Part shown: positions 18,910-26,303 of the stretch, piece by piece
Numbering within the stretch: position 1 is the stretch's first letter
How the letters are laid out: each line of letters begins with the position of its first letter
Assembly: GCA_946186575.1 (NCBI GenBank)
Contig: CAMHNO010000001.1
Location: 153,246 to 217,245, forward strand
Source of the DNA: an uncultured Prevotellaceae bacterium
GTDB taxonomy: Bacteria; Bacteroidota; Bacteroidia; Bacteroidales; Muribaculaceae
Reading direction: 5' to 3'
DNA: 64,000 nucleotides
Notes under the pieces: model-generated
What the model was told of the DNA's origin: nothing
The model's input: only the letters and a program-made list of their open reading frames with translations
The model's database searches: none
Translations under genes and position numbers: made by a program

Positions 18910-19854
18910 TTATTTCATCAGCCAATGGGCTATGCGAGCCGAGCCGCGCTTGCCACTCACAATACGCTTGAACAGCCACGGCATCACACGCCTGTAGCTC
19001 CACTTGCGGTCCAGAACCGAGTAAGCCTTCTGTGCGGCAGGCTTGGCCAGCTCGGGATGACCCTCTCGCTGATAGTGAGCAGCAAGCACGAGCAAGCGGT
19101 AGTAGAGCAGGTCGTAATAGCGCTGCTTGTTCAGCAACGACGAGTTCTTGATGTCGAGCACCATGGTCCTGAGCGCAATCTCCCACTTGCCATGATTACT
19201 GCTGAAGTTGGTGCCAGTGATAGAGTCGGCACCACCATATATCACATCCACCCGCGGCTTGCCCTCAAGATATCCCACCACTGGCTTGGCCAGCAGCAGT
19301 CGCAAGCCAAATTCATAATCGTCCCACTGCAAGATGCTGTTGTTCCATTCAATGCCGGCTATGAAGTCGCGACGGGCACAGAAGGCTTGCGTGGCAAGCA
19401 CACTATGAAGAATGTGATTGGCAATAAGGTCTTTCTTGAAAATGGGCATCGCCTTCTTCTCGCCAATGTCGTTAACAAGATTGCGCCGTGTGATAACAAT
19501 GTCGACACGCTGTGCCGACGACTCAAATGCGTCTACATATTTCTGCACCAGCCGCCGCTCCATCAGGTCGTCGCTGTCGAAGAACATCAGGTATTCACCC
19601 GTGGCAAACTCCTTGCCCCTATTGCGCGCTGCACTGGCCGTGTGCTGCTTCTCTTGAGTTACTATCACCTCAAAGTCTGGAGCATTATTGTCAATCTTAA
19701 ACTGGTTGAGGACAACCAGCGAGTCGTCGGTCGAGAAATTGTCGACAAGGACGAGCTGCAGCGGCCTATAAGTCTGCTCAAGCACCGTCTTCAATGTGCG
19801 AGGAACAAGATTAGCGCGGTTATATACCGGTATTACTATTGACACTGTTTTCAT
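18910..19854 (-). CDS. Glycosyltransferase family 2
   Basis: A 314-residue GT-A glycosyltransferase beginning MKTVSIVIPVYNRANLV. The nucleotide-sugar site is visible as DNFSTDDS and the metal-binding DxD as FFDSDDLMERR. A C-terminal helical region follows. It likely adds a sugar from a UDP- or GDP-sugar to a surface glycan at the cytoplasmic face. It faces the plus-strand glycan genes across overlapping promoters. The ATG at 19854 is the only sensible start, yet the -7 box ends only 9 nt upstream, so its mRNA would have almost no leader. Confidence 0.85.
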   Translation of the reverse strand: MKTVSIVIPVYNRANLVPRTLKTVLEQTYRPLQLVLVDNFSTDDSLVVLNQFKIDNNAPDFEVIVTQEKQHTASAARNRGKEFATGEYLMFFDSDDLMERRLVQKYVDAFESSAQRVDIVITRRNLVNDIGEKKAMPIFKKDLIANHILHSVLATQAFCARRDFIAGIEWNNSILQWDDYEFGLRLLLAKPVVGYLEGKPRVDVIYGGADSITGTNFSSNHGKWEIALRTMVLDIKNSSLLNKQRYYDLLYYRLLVLAAHYQREGHPELAKPAAQKAYSVLDRKWSYRRVMPWLFKRIVSGKRGSARIAHWLMK

Positions 19855-19862
19855 AATGACTC

Positions 19863-19910
19863 CAAAGTTAGATATTTTCTTGGTAATAATCAAAAAAAAC
19901 AATAATTTTG
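19863..19910. promoter_or_regulatory. Overlapping face-to-face divergent promoters
   Basis: Minus strand: TTTG (19891-19894), 20 bp, TAACTTTG (19863-19870). Plus strand: TTG (19880-19882), 20 bp, TAATTTTG (19903-19910). The two promoters interleave within 48 bp, so polymerase bound to one would cover the other. Confidence 0.75.
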
Positions 19911-19938
19911 CATCGGTTAAAGTAAAAAACAACAAACA

Positions 19939-21075
19939 ATGAAGATACTCTTCGCCGGTGACGCAAGCAACATGCACAACTGCCTGGCCCAAGCCTTAAG
20001 AGACTTGGGGCACACGGCAGTCGTCGCCAGCAATGGATCGCACTGGATGAACACACATCGCGACATCGACCTCAAGCGAGGGCCCGGCAAAGTGGGGGCT
20101 GTGAAATATGTGCTCAAGCTCATGCAGTCGCTAAAGCTCATGCGCGACTTCGACGTGGTGGAAACCTGCGGACAGGTGTTCTTCGACCTCAAGCCACCTA
20201 AGGTGAGGTGGGCATTTGACTGGCTCAAGCGCCATAACAAGCTCATGCTATTAGGTGCCATTGGCACCGACTATGTATATTTCACCACATGTCACGATGG
20301 CAAGACCTATCGCTACAGCGACTATATGGTGGGCGACAAGCCATCACCATTTGTGCTATCGCAGGAGTACATCGACAAGCGCGAGGCACTATGGGGCGCG
20401 CCATTCATGCAGCGGCACAGCGACTACTTGCTTCAGCGCTACGATGGGGCAATATCGTGCCTGTGGGAATACCAGGCATGCTATGAGCCAATCTTCGGCG
20501 ACCGCATCACATGTGCTGGCCTGCCCATCGACACAGCCAGCGTCGACCCCATAGTCCTCAACCATGAGCCCAAGAAAGTGAAGCTCTTCATAGGCATACA
20601 GCGCGACCGCAACATCCTAAAGGGCACCGACCTGCTGCTCGAGGCTGCAAGGCGCACAGTCGACCGCTACCCCAACCTGTGCGAGCTCACCGTGGTCGAG
20701 AGTGTGCCCTACGAGGAATATGTGCAGCTGCTCAGCAGCTCTCACGTTCTGCTCGACCAGCTCTACTCCTACACGCCCGCCACCAATGCTCTGCTGGCGA
20801 TGGCCCGTGGCCTCGTGGCCGTGAGTGGGGCTGAGCCCGAGTTTTACGAACTCATCAATGAGCACGACAACCAGCCCATTATCAACGTGAGTCCGCTTAT
20901 AGAAGGCGACATCGACGCCAAACTCGACTGGTTGGTTCACAACAAGCATCTGCTGCCCGACCTGAGTCGTCGCAGCCGCGAGTTCGTAGTTAAGCACAAC
21001 GACTCGCACGTGGTGGCCCGCCGCCATCTGGAATTTTGCGAGCGATTGCTTAACCAAAAAAATTACAAGAACTGA
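19939..21075 (+). CDS. Glycosyltransferase, GT4-like (GT-B fold)
   Basis: The 378-residue protein opens with MKILFAGDASNMHNCLAQAL, a typical GT-B N-terminal Rossmann start. The C-terminal half (FIGIQRDRNILKGTDLLLEAA, then PATNALLAMARGLVAVSGAEPEFYELI) has the donor-binding domain pattern of GT4 enzymes, including the glutamate-rich EPEFYE region. It probably transfers a sugar to a surface polysaccharide or lipooligosaccharide core. It starts an operon with the next GT2 gene after 7 bases. Donor and acceptor cannot be told from sequence. Confidence 0.8.
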   Translation: MKILFAGDASNMHNCLAQALRDLGHTAVVASNGSHWMNTHRDIDLKRGPGKVGAVKYVLKLMQSLKLMRDFDVVETCGQVFFDLKPPKVRWAFDWLKRHNKLMLLGAIGTDYVYFTTCHDGKTYRYSDYMVGDKPSPFVLSQEYIDKREALWGAPFMQRHSDYLLQRYDGAISCLWEYQACYEPIFGDRITCAGLPIDTASVDPIVLNHEPKKVKLFIGIQRDRNILKGTDLLLEAARRTVDRYPNLCELTVVESVPYEEYVQLLSSSHVLLDQLYSYTPATNALLAMARGLVAVSGAEPEFYELINEHDNQPIINVSPLIEGDIDAKLDWLVHNKHLLPDLSRRSREFVVKHNDSHVVARRHLEFCERLLNQKNYKN

Positions 21076-21082
21076 ATAACCA

Positions 21083-21910
21083 ATGACACTACAATTACTC
21101 ATATCGACCCTTGATGATGGAATCAACCGCGTGGCTGCAATGCTGCTGCCACAGCATGAGGGCTTGGAATACCTCATCTCGTGGCAACACACCGATGGCA
21201 AGGAGCTTGATGTGCCACATGAGCTGCAGCGCGATGACGTGCTCGTGCATCACCTTGCTGGACGGGGATTGAGCCGCAATCGCAACAACTGCATTGAGCA
21301 CGCCACTGCCGACGTGTGCTTGATTGCCGACGACGACTGCCGCTACACCATTGAGCAGTTGCAGGCCGTCATCGACACATTCAAAGCCCATCCCCAGGTC
21401 GACATCGCCACATTCCAGTACTCGGGCGAAGGCGACACTAAGTGTTATCCTCAGTGCGAGGCCGACCTGCAAACATTTCCCAAGGGCTACTATGTGTCGT
21501 CGATAGAGATTGCATTCAGGCGAACCAGCGTGCAACATCGGGTGTGGTTCAACGAAAACTTTGGGCTTGGCACCGAGCCTTTTCACTGTGGCGAGGAGCA
21601 CCTCTTTATTCAGGATGCTCTGGCAACGGGCCTCAAATGCCACTACTACCCCATCGCCATTGTTCACGACCAGCAACCACTTGAGTTCCTGAACCGCTCG
21701 GTCGACATTGGCACACTGATGGCTCATGGAGCCGACCTGCAGATTTTTCACCGCGGCACCAAGCACCTGCGCGCCTTGCTCAAGGCCTGGCGCCTGCATC
21801 GCAACGAGAATGTGCCTTTCTTCTATGGCCTACGCCACATCTTTAGTGGCATCAATCACATGAAACGCAACCCTGAGATTCTGAAAAATAAACGCAAAAC
21901 GACGCAATAA
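21083..21910 (+). CDS. Glycosyltransferase family 2-like
   Basis: A 275-residue GT-A-like transferase. The acceptor loop GRGLSRNRNNCIEHATADVCLIADDDC shows the DxD-like DDD motif, and CGEEHLFIQDAL resembles the catalytic-base segment of the family. The N-terminal strand is less canonical than the other GT2s here (MTLQLLISTLDDGI), a variant seen where the family works on lipooligosaccharide or glycoprotein cores. It is co-transcribed with the GT4-like gene upstream. Specificity is unknown. Confidence 0.75.
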   Translation: MTLQLLISTLDDGINRVAAMLLPQHEGLEYLISWQHTDGKELDVPHELQRDDVLVHHLAGRGLSRNRNNCIEHATADVCLIADDDCRYTIEQLQAVIDTFKAHPQVDIATFQYSGEGDTKCYPQCEADLQTFPKGYYVSSIEIAFRRTSVQHRVWFNENFGLGTEPFHCGEEHLFIQDALATGLKCHYYPIAIVHDQQPLEFLNRSVDIGTLMAHGADLQIFHRGTKHLRALLKAWRLHRNENVPFFYGLRHIFSGINHMKRNPEILKNKRKTTQ

Positions 21911-21924
21911 ACACAAATATTGAC

Positions 21925-21932
21925 TAACTTTG
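21925..21932 (+). promoter_or_regulatory. -7 box of PIG-L gene
   Basis: TAACTTTG, 20 nt before the ATG at 21953, suggests an internal promoter within the glycan cluster. No -33 was identified. Confidence 0.5.
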
Positions 21933-21952
21933 CAGGAAATATATTTACACTA

Positions 21953-22609
21953 ATGGAAAATCAACGCAAAACAATAATGGTCATTGCACCGCATGCCGAC
22001 GACGAAGTGCTGGGATGCGGCGGCTACCTGCTGCACCAAGTGAAAGCTGGCGCACGTGTTGTGGTTATACTCGGGACAATAGGCGGCGTGAACCAGCGTC
22101 AGGACTTTGACATGCGTCTGGCCGAAGCAACACTGGTGAACAAGCGCATGGGCGCGGAATTGTTCTATCTGTTCAAGAACAAGGACGCCATGCTCGACAC
22201 CGTGCCCTCGCTCGAGATAACTGCCAAGCTCGACGAGTACATCGAGCAATACCGCCCCGACGAGATATTCATCAACTATCGCAGCCGGCACCAAGACCAC
22301 ATCAAGATATATGATTGTGCAATGGCTGCAATGCGCTTGAAGGAAGGCTACATGCCCAAACTGATAGCCCTCTATGAGTATCCCTTTGTGAGCGACGGTC
22401 TCGACATCGTGCGCGGTGGCAAGATTTATCACGACATCACCGACAACATCGATGAGAAGGTTGCCCTTTTCAACCTATATGCAAGTCAAGTCAAAGCAGC
22501 ACCTTCACCACTCAACGAGAGCGGCATCAAGTCGCTCGCCTCTATCAGAGGCATTGAGTGCGGCATGAAGTACGCCGAGATGTTCTACGTCCAAAAGATG
22601 CTGATATGA
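21953..22609 (+). CDS. PIG-L family N-acetylglucosamine-type deacetylase
   Basis: PIG-L enzymes remove N-acetyl groups from GlcNAc-containing glycans or lipids using a zinc ion. The 218-residue product carries the signature IAPHADDEVLGCGG, with the zinc ligand histidine and paired aspartates, and a later NYRSRHQDHIKIYD with the third histidine. The ATG at 21953 is chosen because the -7 box lies between it and an earlier in-frame start. In this cluster it most likely trims a sugar on a glycan built by the neighbouring glycosyltransferases. Its stop overlaps the next start (ATGA). Confidence 0.85.
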   Translation: MENQRKTIMVIAPHADDEVLGCGGYLLHQVKAGARVVVILGTIGGVNQRQDFDMRLAEATLVNKRMGAELFYLFKNKDAMLDTVPSLEITAKLDEYIEQYRPDEIFINYRSRHQDHIKIYDCAMAAMRLKEGYMPKLIALYEYPFVSDGLDIVRGGKIYHDITDNIDEKVALFNLYASQVKAAPSPLNESGIKSLASIRGIECGMKYAEMFYVQKMLI

Positions 22610-23307
22610 AAGTCGTGACCATACATCAGCCAGAGCACCTGTCCTACCTGGGATTCTTCCACAAGGTGTCGATGAGCGACATGCTGGTGCTGCTCGACAA
22701 CGTGCAGTACGAGAAGAACTACTTCCAAAACCGTAACAGGATTTATACATCTAATGGCGTGCGCTACATTACAGTTCCCGTCAACGACACCACTCAGCCC
22801 ATTGCCAACACAATGATTGCAAGTGAGTTCTTCACACGTGTGTGCCGCAAAAACGTGGCAACGATAATCGATGCTTACTCCCGAGCACCCTACTGGAACG
22901 ACTATGGCAATGATTTCTTGCAGATATACCAGTGTGGCGACCACTCATTGTCATCATACAACGAGAAACTGCTGCGTTTCATCCTTAATGCATTGAACTT
23001 AAACGTTGAAATCGTGCATGCCACTGACCTCAACGTAGGCGGCCAGAAAACCCAACTGCTGATGAACATCCTTCATGCGGTGGGAGCTCAGAAGTACATT
23101 GCCGGCAAGAGCGGCAAGGACTACATGGACATGAGCTTGGTAGATATCCCCGTTGAATTTCAAGACTTCACTCATCCTGTCTATACCCAGTGGGGCAAAG
23201 ACCACTTCGAGCCCTACATGTCGGTTATCGACGCGCTTTTCAACGTAGGGCCTCAAATCATTGACATCATCAATAGCGCTAACAAGCGTAAGCGCAGTCG
23301 ACAATAA
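22606..23307 (+). CDS. WbqC-like family protein
   Basis: The 233-residue protein begins MKVVTIHQPEHLSYLGFFHK, a strong WbqC-family signature, with QYEKNYFQNRNRI a little later. The family is found in O-antigen and other glycan clusters and its biochemical role is not settled; a role in amino-sugar modification has been suggested from context. It is coupled to the PIG-L gene by a 4-nt ATGA overlap, so the two proteins likely act on the same glycan. An earlier in-frame start inside PIG-L is less likely. Confidence 0.85.
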   Translation: MKVVTIHQPEHLSYLGFFHKVSMSDMLVLLDNVQYEKNYFQNRNRIYTSNGVRYITVPVNDTTQPIANTMIASEFFTRVCRKNVATIIDAYSRAPYWNDYGNDFLQIYQCGDHSLSSYNEKLLRFILNALNLNVEIVHATDLNVGGQKTQLLMNILHAVGAQKYIAGKSGKDYMDMSLVDIPVEFQDFTHPVYTQWGKDHFEPYMSVIDALFNVGPQIIDIINSANKRKRSRQ

Positions 23308-23330
23308 TTATCTTTCTCCCCACAAAAAAC

Positions 23331-23368
23331 GACTCAAGTTCCACCTAATCTTCAGTGAAACTTGAGTC
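23331..23368. terminator. Terminator between convergent genes
   Basis: GACTCAAGTT (23331-23340) and AACTTGAGTC (23359-23368) form a perfect 10-bp stem, with A-rich sequence before and T-rich sequence after. Confidence 0.75.
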
Positions 23369-23394
23369 ATTTATTATGGGAATATTGCTATCTA

Positions 23395-24489
23395 TCACAT
23401 ATATTTAGCAACAACGGCATCAAGTTGCTCTATGTTCTCGACTCGTTCCACAATCTCACCATTACGCCCAATGATGAAGATGGCTGGCACCGAGCCCACA
23501 GCATAGGCACTGGCATAAGTTGAATTCTCACCATTAGTATCACGCATCACAATCCATGGCAACGAGGCAGCGGCTTGCATCCACTGAGCCTCATTCTCGT
23601 CGAGCGACACTTGGAAGATTTCCAGTCCACGCGACTTGTACTTACTGTAGACATCGTTGAGCAACTTGTTGAGCGACGGCGAGAACGTCTGGCTATACAT
23701 CGTGAAGTTCAAGATCACTACATTGCCATGCGAGGCCACCTCCTGCAAACTCTGCATCTTGCCCTTTTTGTCCTGAAGCTTAATTTCGATGAGCGATGCT
23801 TGAGTTGCCACAATGGTGTCGCGCGGAGCCGAGGCATTGGTACTGCGCCGCTGCGCCAGTGCCATCTTGAATGTCTCGACCATAAAGTCGCGGCGGGGGT
23901 CGTTGGGACGGAAGTTGTCGAAGGCATTGGTCACAGCGCCAATTATCTTGAAGTCGGTCTTGTCGAGCGGGTCATAGAGAGGCCTACCGGCCACCTGTTT
24001 ATTTACGAAGTAGTAGGACACTATGCCTGCGGGATCCTTGGCAATAGCCCGGTTCAGCCCATCCTTCCACTGCTTGAAAGCAGGGCTGGCGAGGTCGCCC
24101 GAGCGCGCAAACTTATTGAGCTGCTTATCATACTTAGCCATCATCTCGGCATTCTTACTTCCCGAAAGATTGTAATCTTCATCAAATTTCTTGATAGATG
24201 TCTCAATCTTGATTTGGTCGATGCTATCGATGGGGAAATAGATGCTCTTGTCGCGATAGGTCAAGCGATAAATGTTAGGGTACTGCGGAGCCTCCTCTGC
24301 CATCGAAAATCCATCACCACTTGTAACAGTGCTATCAATCAAGAGCCATTTGCCATTGATGCTTGCCTCAAGAAAGAGAGTTGCTGTGTCGCCAGCACCT
24401 TTAACATTGCCAGCAACCTTAAACTTGTTGCCCGTGCATGAGCACATCAAAGCCACGAGAGCAACAGCAATAAACGTTAATTTCTTCAT
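23395..24489 (-). CDS. DUF4369/thioredoxin-fold lipoprotein lacking redox cysteines
   Basis: From ATG 24489 the product has 364 residues. It begins with a lipoprotein signal (ALMCSC). An N-terminal DUF4369-like beta domain (FKVAGNVKGAGDTATLFLEA) is followed by a helical stretch and a C-terminal AhpC/TlpA thioredoxin fold (GNVVILNFTMYSQTFSPSLN, cis-Pro near GSVPAIFII). The position that normally carries WCxxC reads MYSQTF, so there are no catalytic cysteines. It may be a structural or binding version of the fold. It is probably anchored in the periplasm or outer membrane. It has a TACTTTTG -7 box just upstream. Confidence 0.8.
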   Translation of the reverse strand: MKKLTFIAVALVALMCSCTGNKFKVAGNVKGAGDTATLFLEASINGKWLLIDSTVTSGDGFSMAEEAPQYPNIYRLTYRDKSIYFPIDSIDQIKIETSIKKFDEDYNLSGSKNAEMMAKYDKQLNKFARSGDLASPAFKQWKDGLNRAIAKDPAGIVSYYFVNKQVAGRPLYDPLDKTDFKIIGAVTNAFDNFRPNDPRRDFMVETFKMALAQRRSTNASAPRDTIVATQASLIEIKLQDKKGKMQSLQEVASHGNVVILNFTMYSQTFSPSLNKLLNDVYSKYKSRGLEIFQVSLDENEAQWMQAAASLPWIVMRDTNGENSTYASAYAVGSVPAIFIIGRNGEIVERVENIEQLDAVVAKYM

Positions 24490-24510
24490 ATTGTGCAATA
24501 ATATTTTTTA

Positions 24511-24518
24511 CAAAAGTA
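24511..24518 (-). promoter_or_regulatory. -7 box of DUF4369 lipoprotein gene
   Basis: Minus-strand TACTTTTG, 22 nt before the ATG. No clear -33. Confidence 0.5.
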
Positions 24519-24559
24519 CACATTTATTTTATAACGACCGATTACTTTTCAGCAAAAAG

Positions 24560-25249
24560 TCACAATACCAGGCCCACACCCACGGTTAGCGGGGTGAACG
24601 AGGGGCCATATTGCTCCTTGATCACATGACACGGACTGTAGCGCACATAGCAACCAATTCCGCGCCACTTGAGACCACCCATAATATCTACCGTGACTGG
24701 CACCTGGTGGATGCCTGTGCGTGACTCCTTAAATTTCTCACCATCGAGCTTATACTGCGTGAGCACCGAAGCTCTGACGTTGAAGTTAACGACAGGTCCT
24801 GCAAAGATGTCCACCTTGTCGAAAAGCCGCTGCTTGAACAATAGTGGCATGGTGAGCGAAAATACCTTCACCCGCGACAGGCGCGAAGTGGCACCATCGG
24901 GATAAGCACCTATGGTCAGAGTTTTGCCGTCGTCAATGAATCGCTTGTCGCTATTGAGGCGATAGTTGCGCCAGTCAATACCCAGACCCATGGTTATGCG
25001 CTGTCCATGACCTGTGTTGTACAACGCCCCTATCACGCTGAGCCAGCCAATGTCGATGCTGCGGCCCATAGTGTTATCAATTCCCAAAGCATCGTTCCAC
25101 CCCACTACAAATCCGCCAGTGTAGATGTTCCAGCCCACAGCTTCGGTAAAGAGTGGAGACCAGTCGACCTGGATGTACTCATCTTTGTTCTTGCCCATAG
25201 CATTAACAGCAAGTAGCACACCTATTGTTATAATTAAGAACTTTTTCAT
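24560..25249 (-). CDS. Small outer-membrane beta-barrel-like protein
   Basis: The 229-residue protein starts MKKFLIITIGVLLAVNAMG (signal peptide) and shows alternating hydrophobic strands with many Gly/Tyr/Trp residues (TGGFVVGWNDALGI, ITMGLGIDWRNYRL, VDIFAGPVVNFNVRA). It ends in LTVGVGLVL, with the short hydrophobic C-terminal strand typical of outer-membrane barrels. No function can be assigned. The ATG at 25249 lies only 6 nt from the end of a strong promoter box, so the mRNA would be practically leaderless. A longer frame to 25312 would start upstream of that promoter. Confidence 0.65.
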   Translation of the reverse strand: MKKFLIITIGVLLAVNAMGKNKDEYIQVDWSPLFTEAVGWNIYTGGFVVGWNDALGIDNTMGRSIDIGWLSVIGALYNTGHGQRITMGLGIDWRNYRLNSDKRFIDDGKTLTIGAYPDGATSRLSRVKVFSLTMPLLFKQRLFDKVDIFAGPVVNFNVRASVLTQYKLDGEKFKESRTGIHQVPVTVDIMGGLKWRGIGCYVRYSPCHVIKEQYGPSFTPLTVGVGLVL

Positions 25250-25254
25250 GGCCA

Positions 25255-25286
25255 CAAAATTAGTGATAGTCGAGAGAAAAACCAAA
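25255..25286 (-). promoter_or_regulatory. Strong promoter giving a leaderless mRNA
   Basis: Minus strand: TTTG (25283-25286), 20 bp, TAATTTTG (25255-25262). The predicted start of transcription (about 25250) falls on the ATG itself. Confidence 0.75.
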
Positions 25287-25386
25287 GCTTGCTTTGAGTT
25301 TTTCCGAGGCACTGCCTAATTTATTCAAAATTAGTGCAAGTCGAGAGAAATAAAAATCCAAAAACAAGTTTTTTGATTTTTATTTC
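25255..25386 (-). repeat. Tandem duplicated promoter-hairpin element, about 71 bp period
   Basis: Two copies of a module start at 25255 and 25326. Each has, read on the plus strand, CAAAATTAGTG, a 3-base variable patch, GTCGAGAGAAA, then an inverted repeat. Copy 1 has GAAAAACCAAAGC/GCTTTGAGTTTTTC (25276-25304). Copy 2 has perfect 12-bp arms GAAATAAAAATC (25347-25358) and GATTTTTATTTC (25375-25386). Each contains a minus-strand TAATTTTG. The hairpin sequences differ while the pairing is kept, which points to selection on structure. This belongs to the 424-bp gap 25250-25673. Confidence 0.8.
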
Positions 25387-25434
25387 AGAAAAGCCGTCAT
25401 ATTTATCCAGCAAAGTGAATTAAATACTAAAAAA

Positions 25435-25506
25435 ACTATAGAAACCATGATAACTATAGGAACTATGATAACTATAGGTACTATAGAAACTATAATAACT
25501 ATTGCA
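25435..25506 (+). repeat. 9-bp tandem array with ACTAT core
   Basis: Eight degenerate 9-bp units run from ACTATAGAA (25435) through ACTATGATA, ACTATAGGT and similar, each beginning ACTAT or ACCAT. It lies upstream of the TetR operator and shares the ACTAT core with the decamer arrays at 12.0 and 55.3 kb. Confidence 0.85.
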
Positions 25507-25530
25507 CTAAAATTAACAAGAAAAAGAATA

Positions 25531-25615
25531 TTAACAATTTTGTTAGACTTTTCTTGCATATTTTAGATAAAAGTACTTATTTTGCAGCATGATTTTTATT
25601 AACAAGATTGTTAAT
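25531..25615 (+). promoter_or_regulatory. Candidate TetR operator pair and promoter
   Basis: A perfect palindrome ATTAACAA-GA-TTGTTAAT lies at 25598-25615. A shorter copy TAACAA-TT-TTGTTA lies at 25532-25545, with centres 68 bp apart. Between them is a near-consensus -7 box TTATTTTG (25577-25584), so the strong copy lies just after the predicted transcription start. This is the usual place for a TetR self-repression site. Confidence 0.65.
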
Positions 25616-25673
25616 ACCCCAGAAAAACATAATCAACATATTATTTATCAAGCACTTAAAGCACTTCACAGGT

Positions 25674-26303
25674 ATGACAAAACATCAAAAAAATAAAGAA
25701 CAGGCAATACTTGCTGCCGCCAAAGAAGAGTTTCTTGAGAAGGGCTACGATGGGGCTCGCACCACGTCGATAGCTCAAGCCGCCGGCGTGACCCATGCCA
25801 TGCTTCACTACTACTTCAAGACCAAAGATCAGTTATTTGAGCGCATCTTCATGGAGACAATAGGAGTTCTTGGCCAAGGCATTATTGAGGTGTTCACACA
25901 GAACAGCAAGCCTTTCAAGGAACGCATGCAAGAAGCCCTTGAGCTTCACTTCAACGCGCTAAAAGCCAATCCTCGCCTGCCGCTGTTCATGATAAGAGAA
26001 ATAGCTTCTCGCCCCGAGCGTTTCACAATTATAAAGAATGTAGTGGGCACATTTGCGGGCAGCCTTCTGAACACCATGCAGCACGACATAGATCAGGCAT
26101 GCGAGAGCGGCGAGATAATTGCCATCGACGCTCCAACCCTTCTGCTCGACATGCTATCGCTAAACGTGTTCCCATTCATCGTCAAACCTGTTTTTGAGAC
26201 TGCTACCGGTCTCAATCTCGATGTCGAGAGCACATTCTGGGAGCAACGCATGCGAGAAAACATAGAAATAATAATGCGACGACTAACACCACACAAGCAA
26301 TGA
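25674..26303 (+). CDS. TetR/AcrR family transcriptional regulator
   Basis: The 209-residue repressor (ATG 25674) has a TetR helix-turn-helix at about residues 8-54 (AILAAAKEEFLEKGYDG, then TSIAQAAGVTHAMLHYYFKTKDQLF). A variable ligand-binding C-terminal domain follows. It is the first gene of the efflux operon; its stop overlaps the tolC start (ATGA). It should repress its own operon until an inducing compound binds. The palindromes upstream are the probable operators. An earlier in-frame start at 25608 lies inside the operator and is not used here. Confidence 0.9.
   Translation: MTKHQKNKEQAILAAAKEEFLEKGYDGARTTSIAQAAGVTHAMLHYYFKTKDQLFERIFMETIGVLGQGIIEVFTQNSKPFKERMQEALELHFNALKANPRLPLFMIREIASRPERFTIIKNVVGTFAGSLLNTMQHDIDQACESGEIIAIDAPTLLLDMLSLNVFPFIVKPVFETATGLNLDVESTFWEQRMRENIEIIMRRLTPHKQ

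Noticed and set aside
25250-25673. Small gene in the 424-bp gap upstream of tetR
   Set aside because: The stretch is made of promoter-hairpin repeats, a 9-bp array and palindromes. No frame shows coding character or a start with suitable context.
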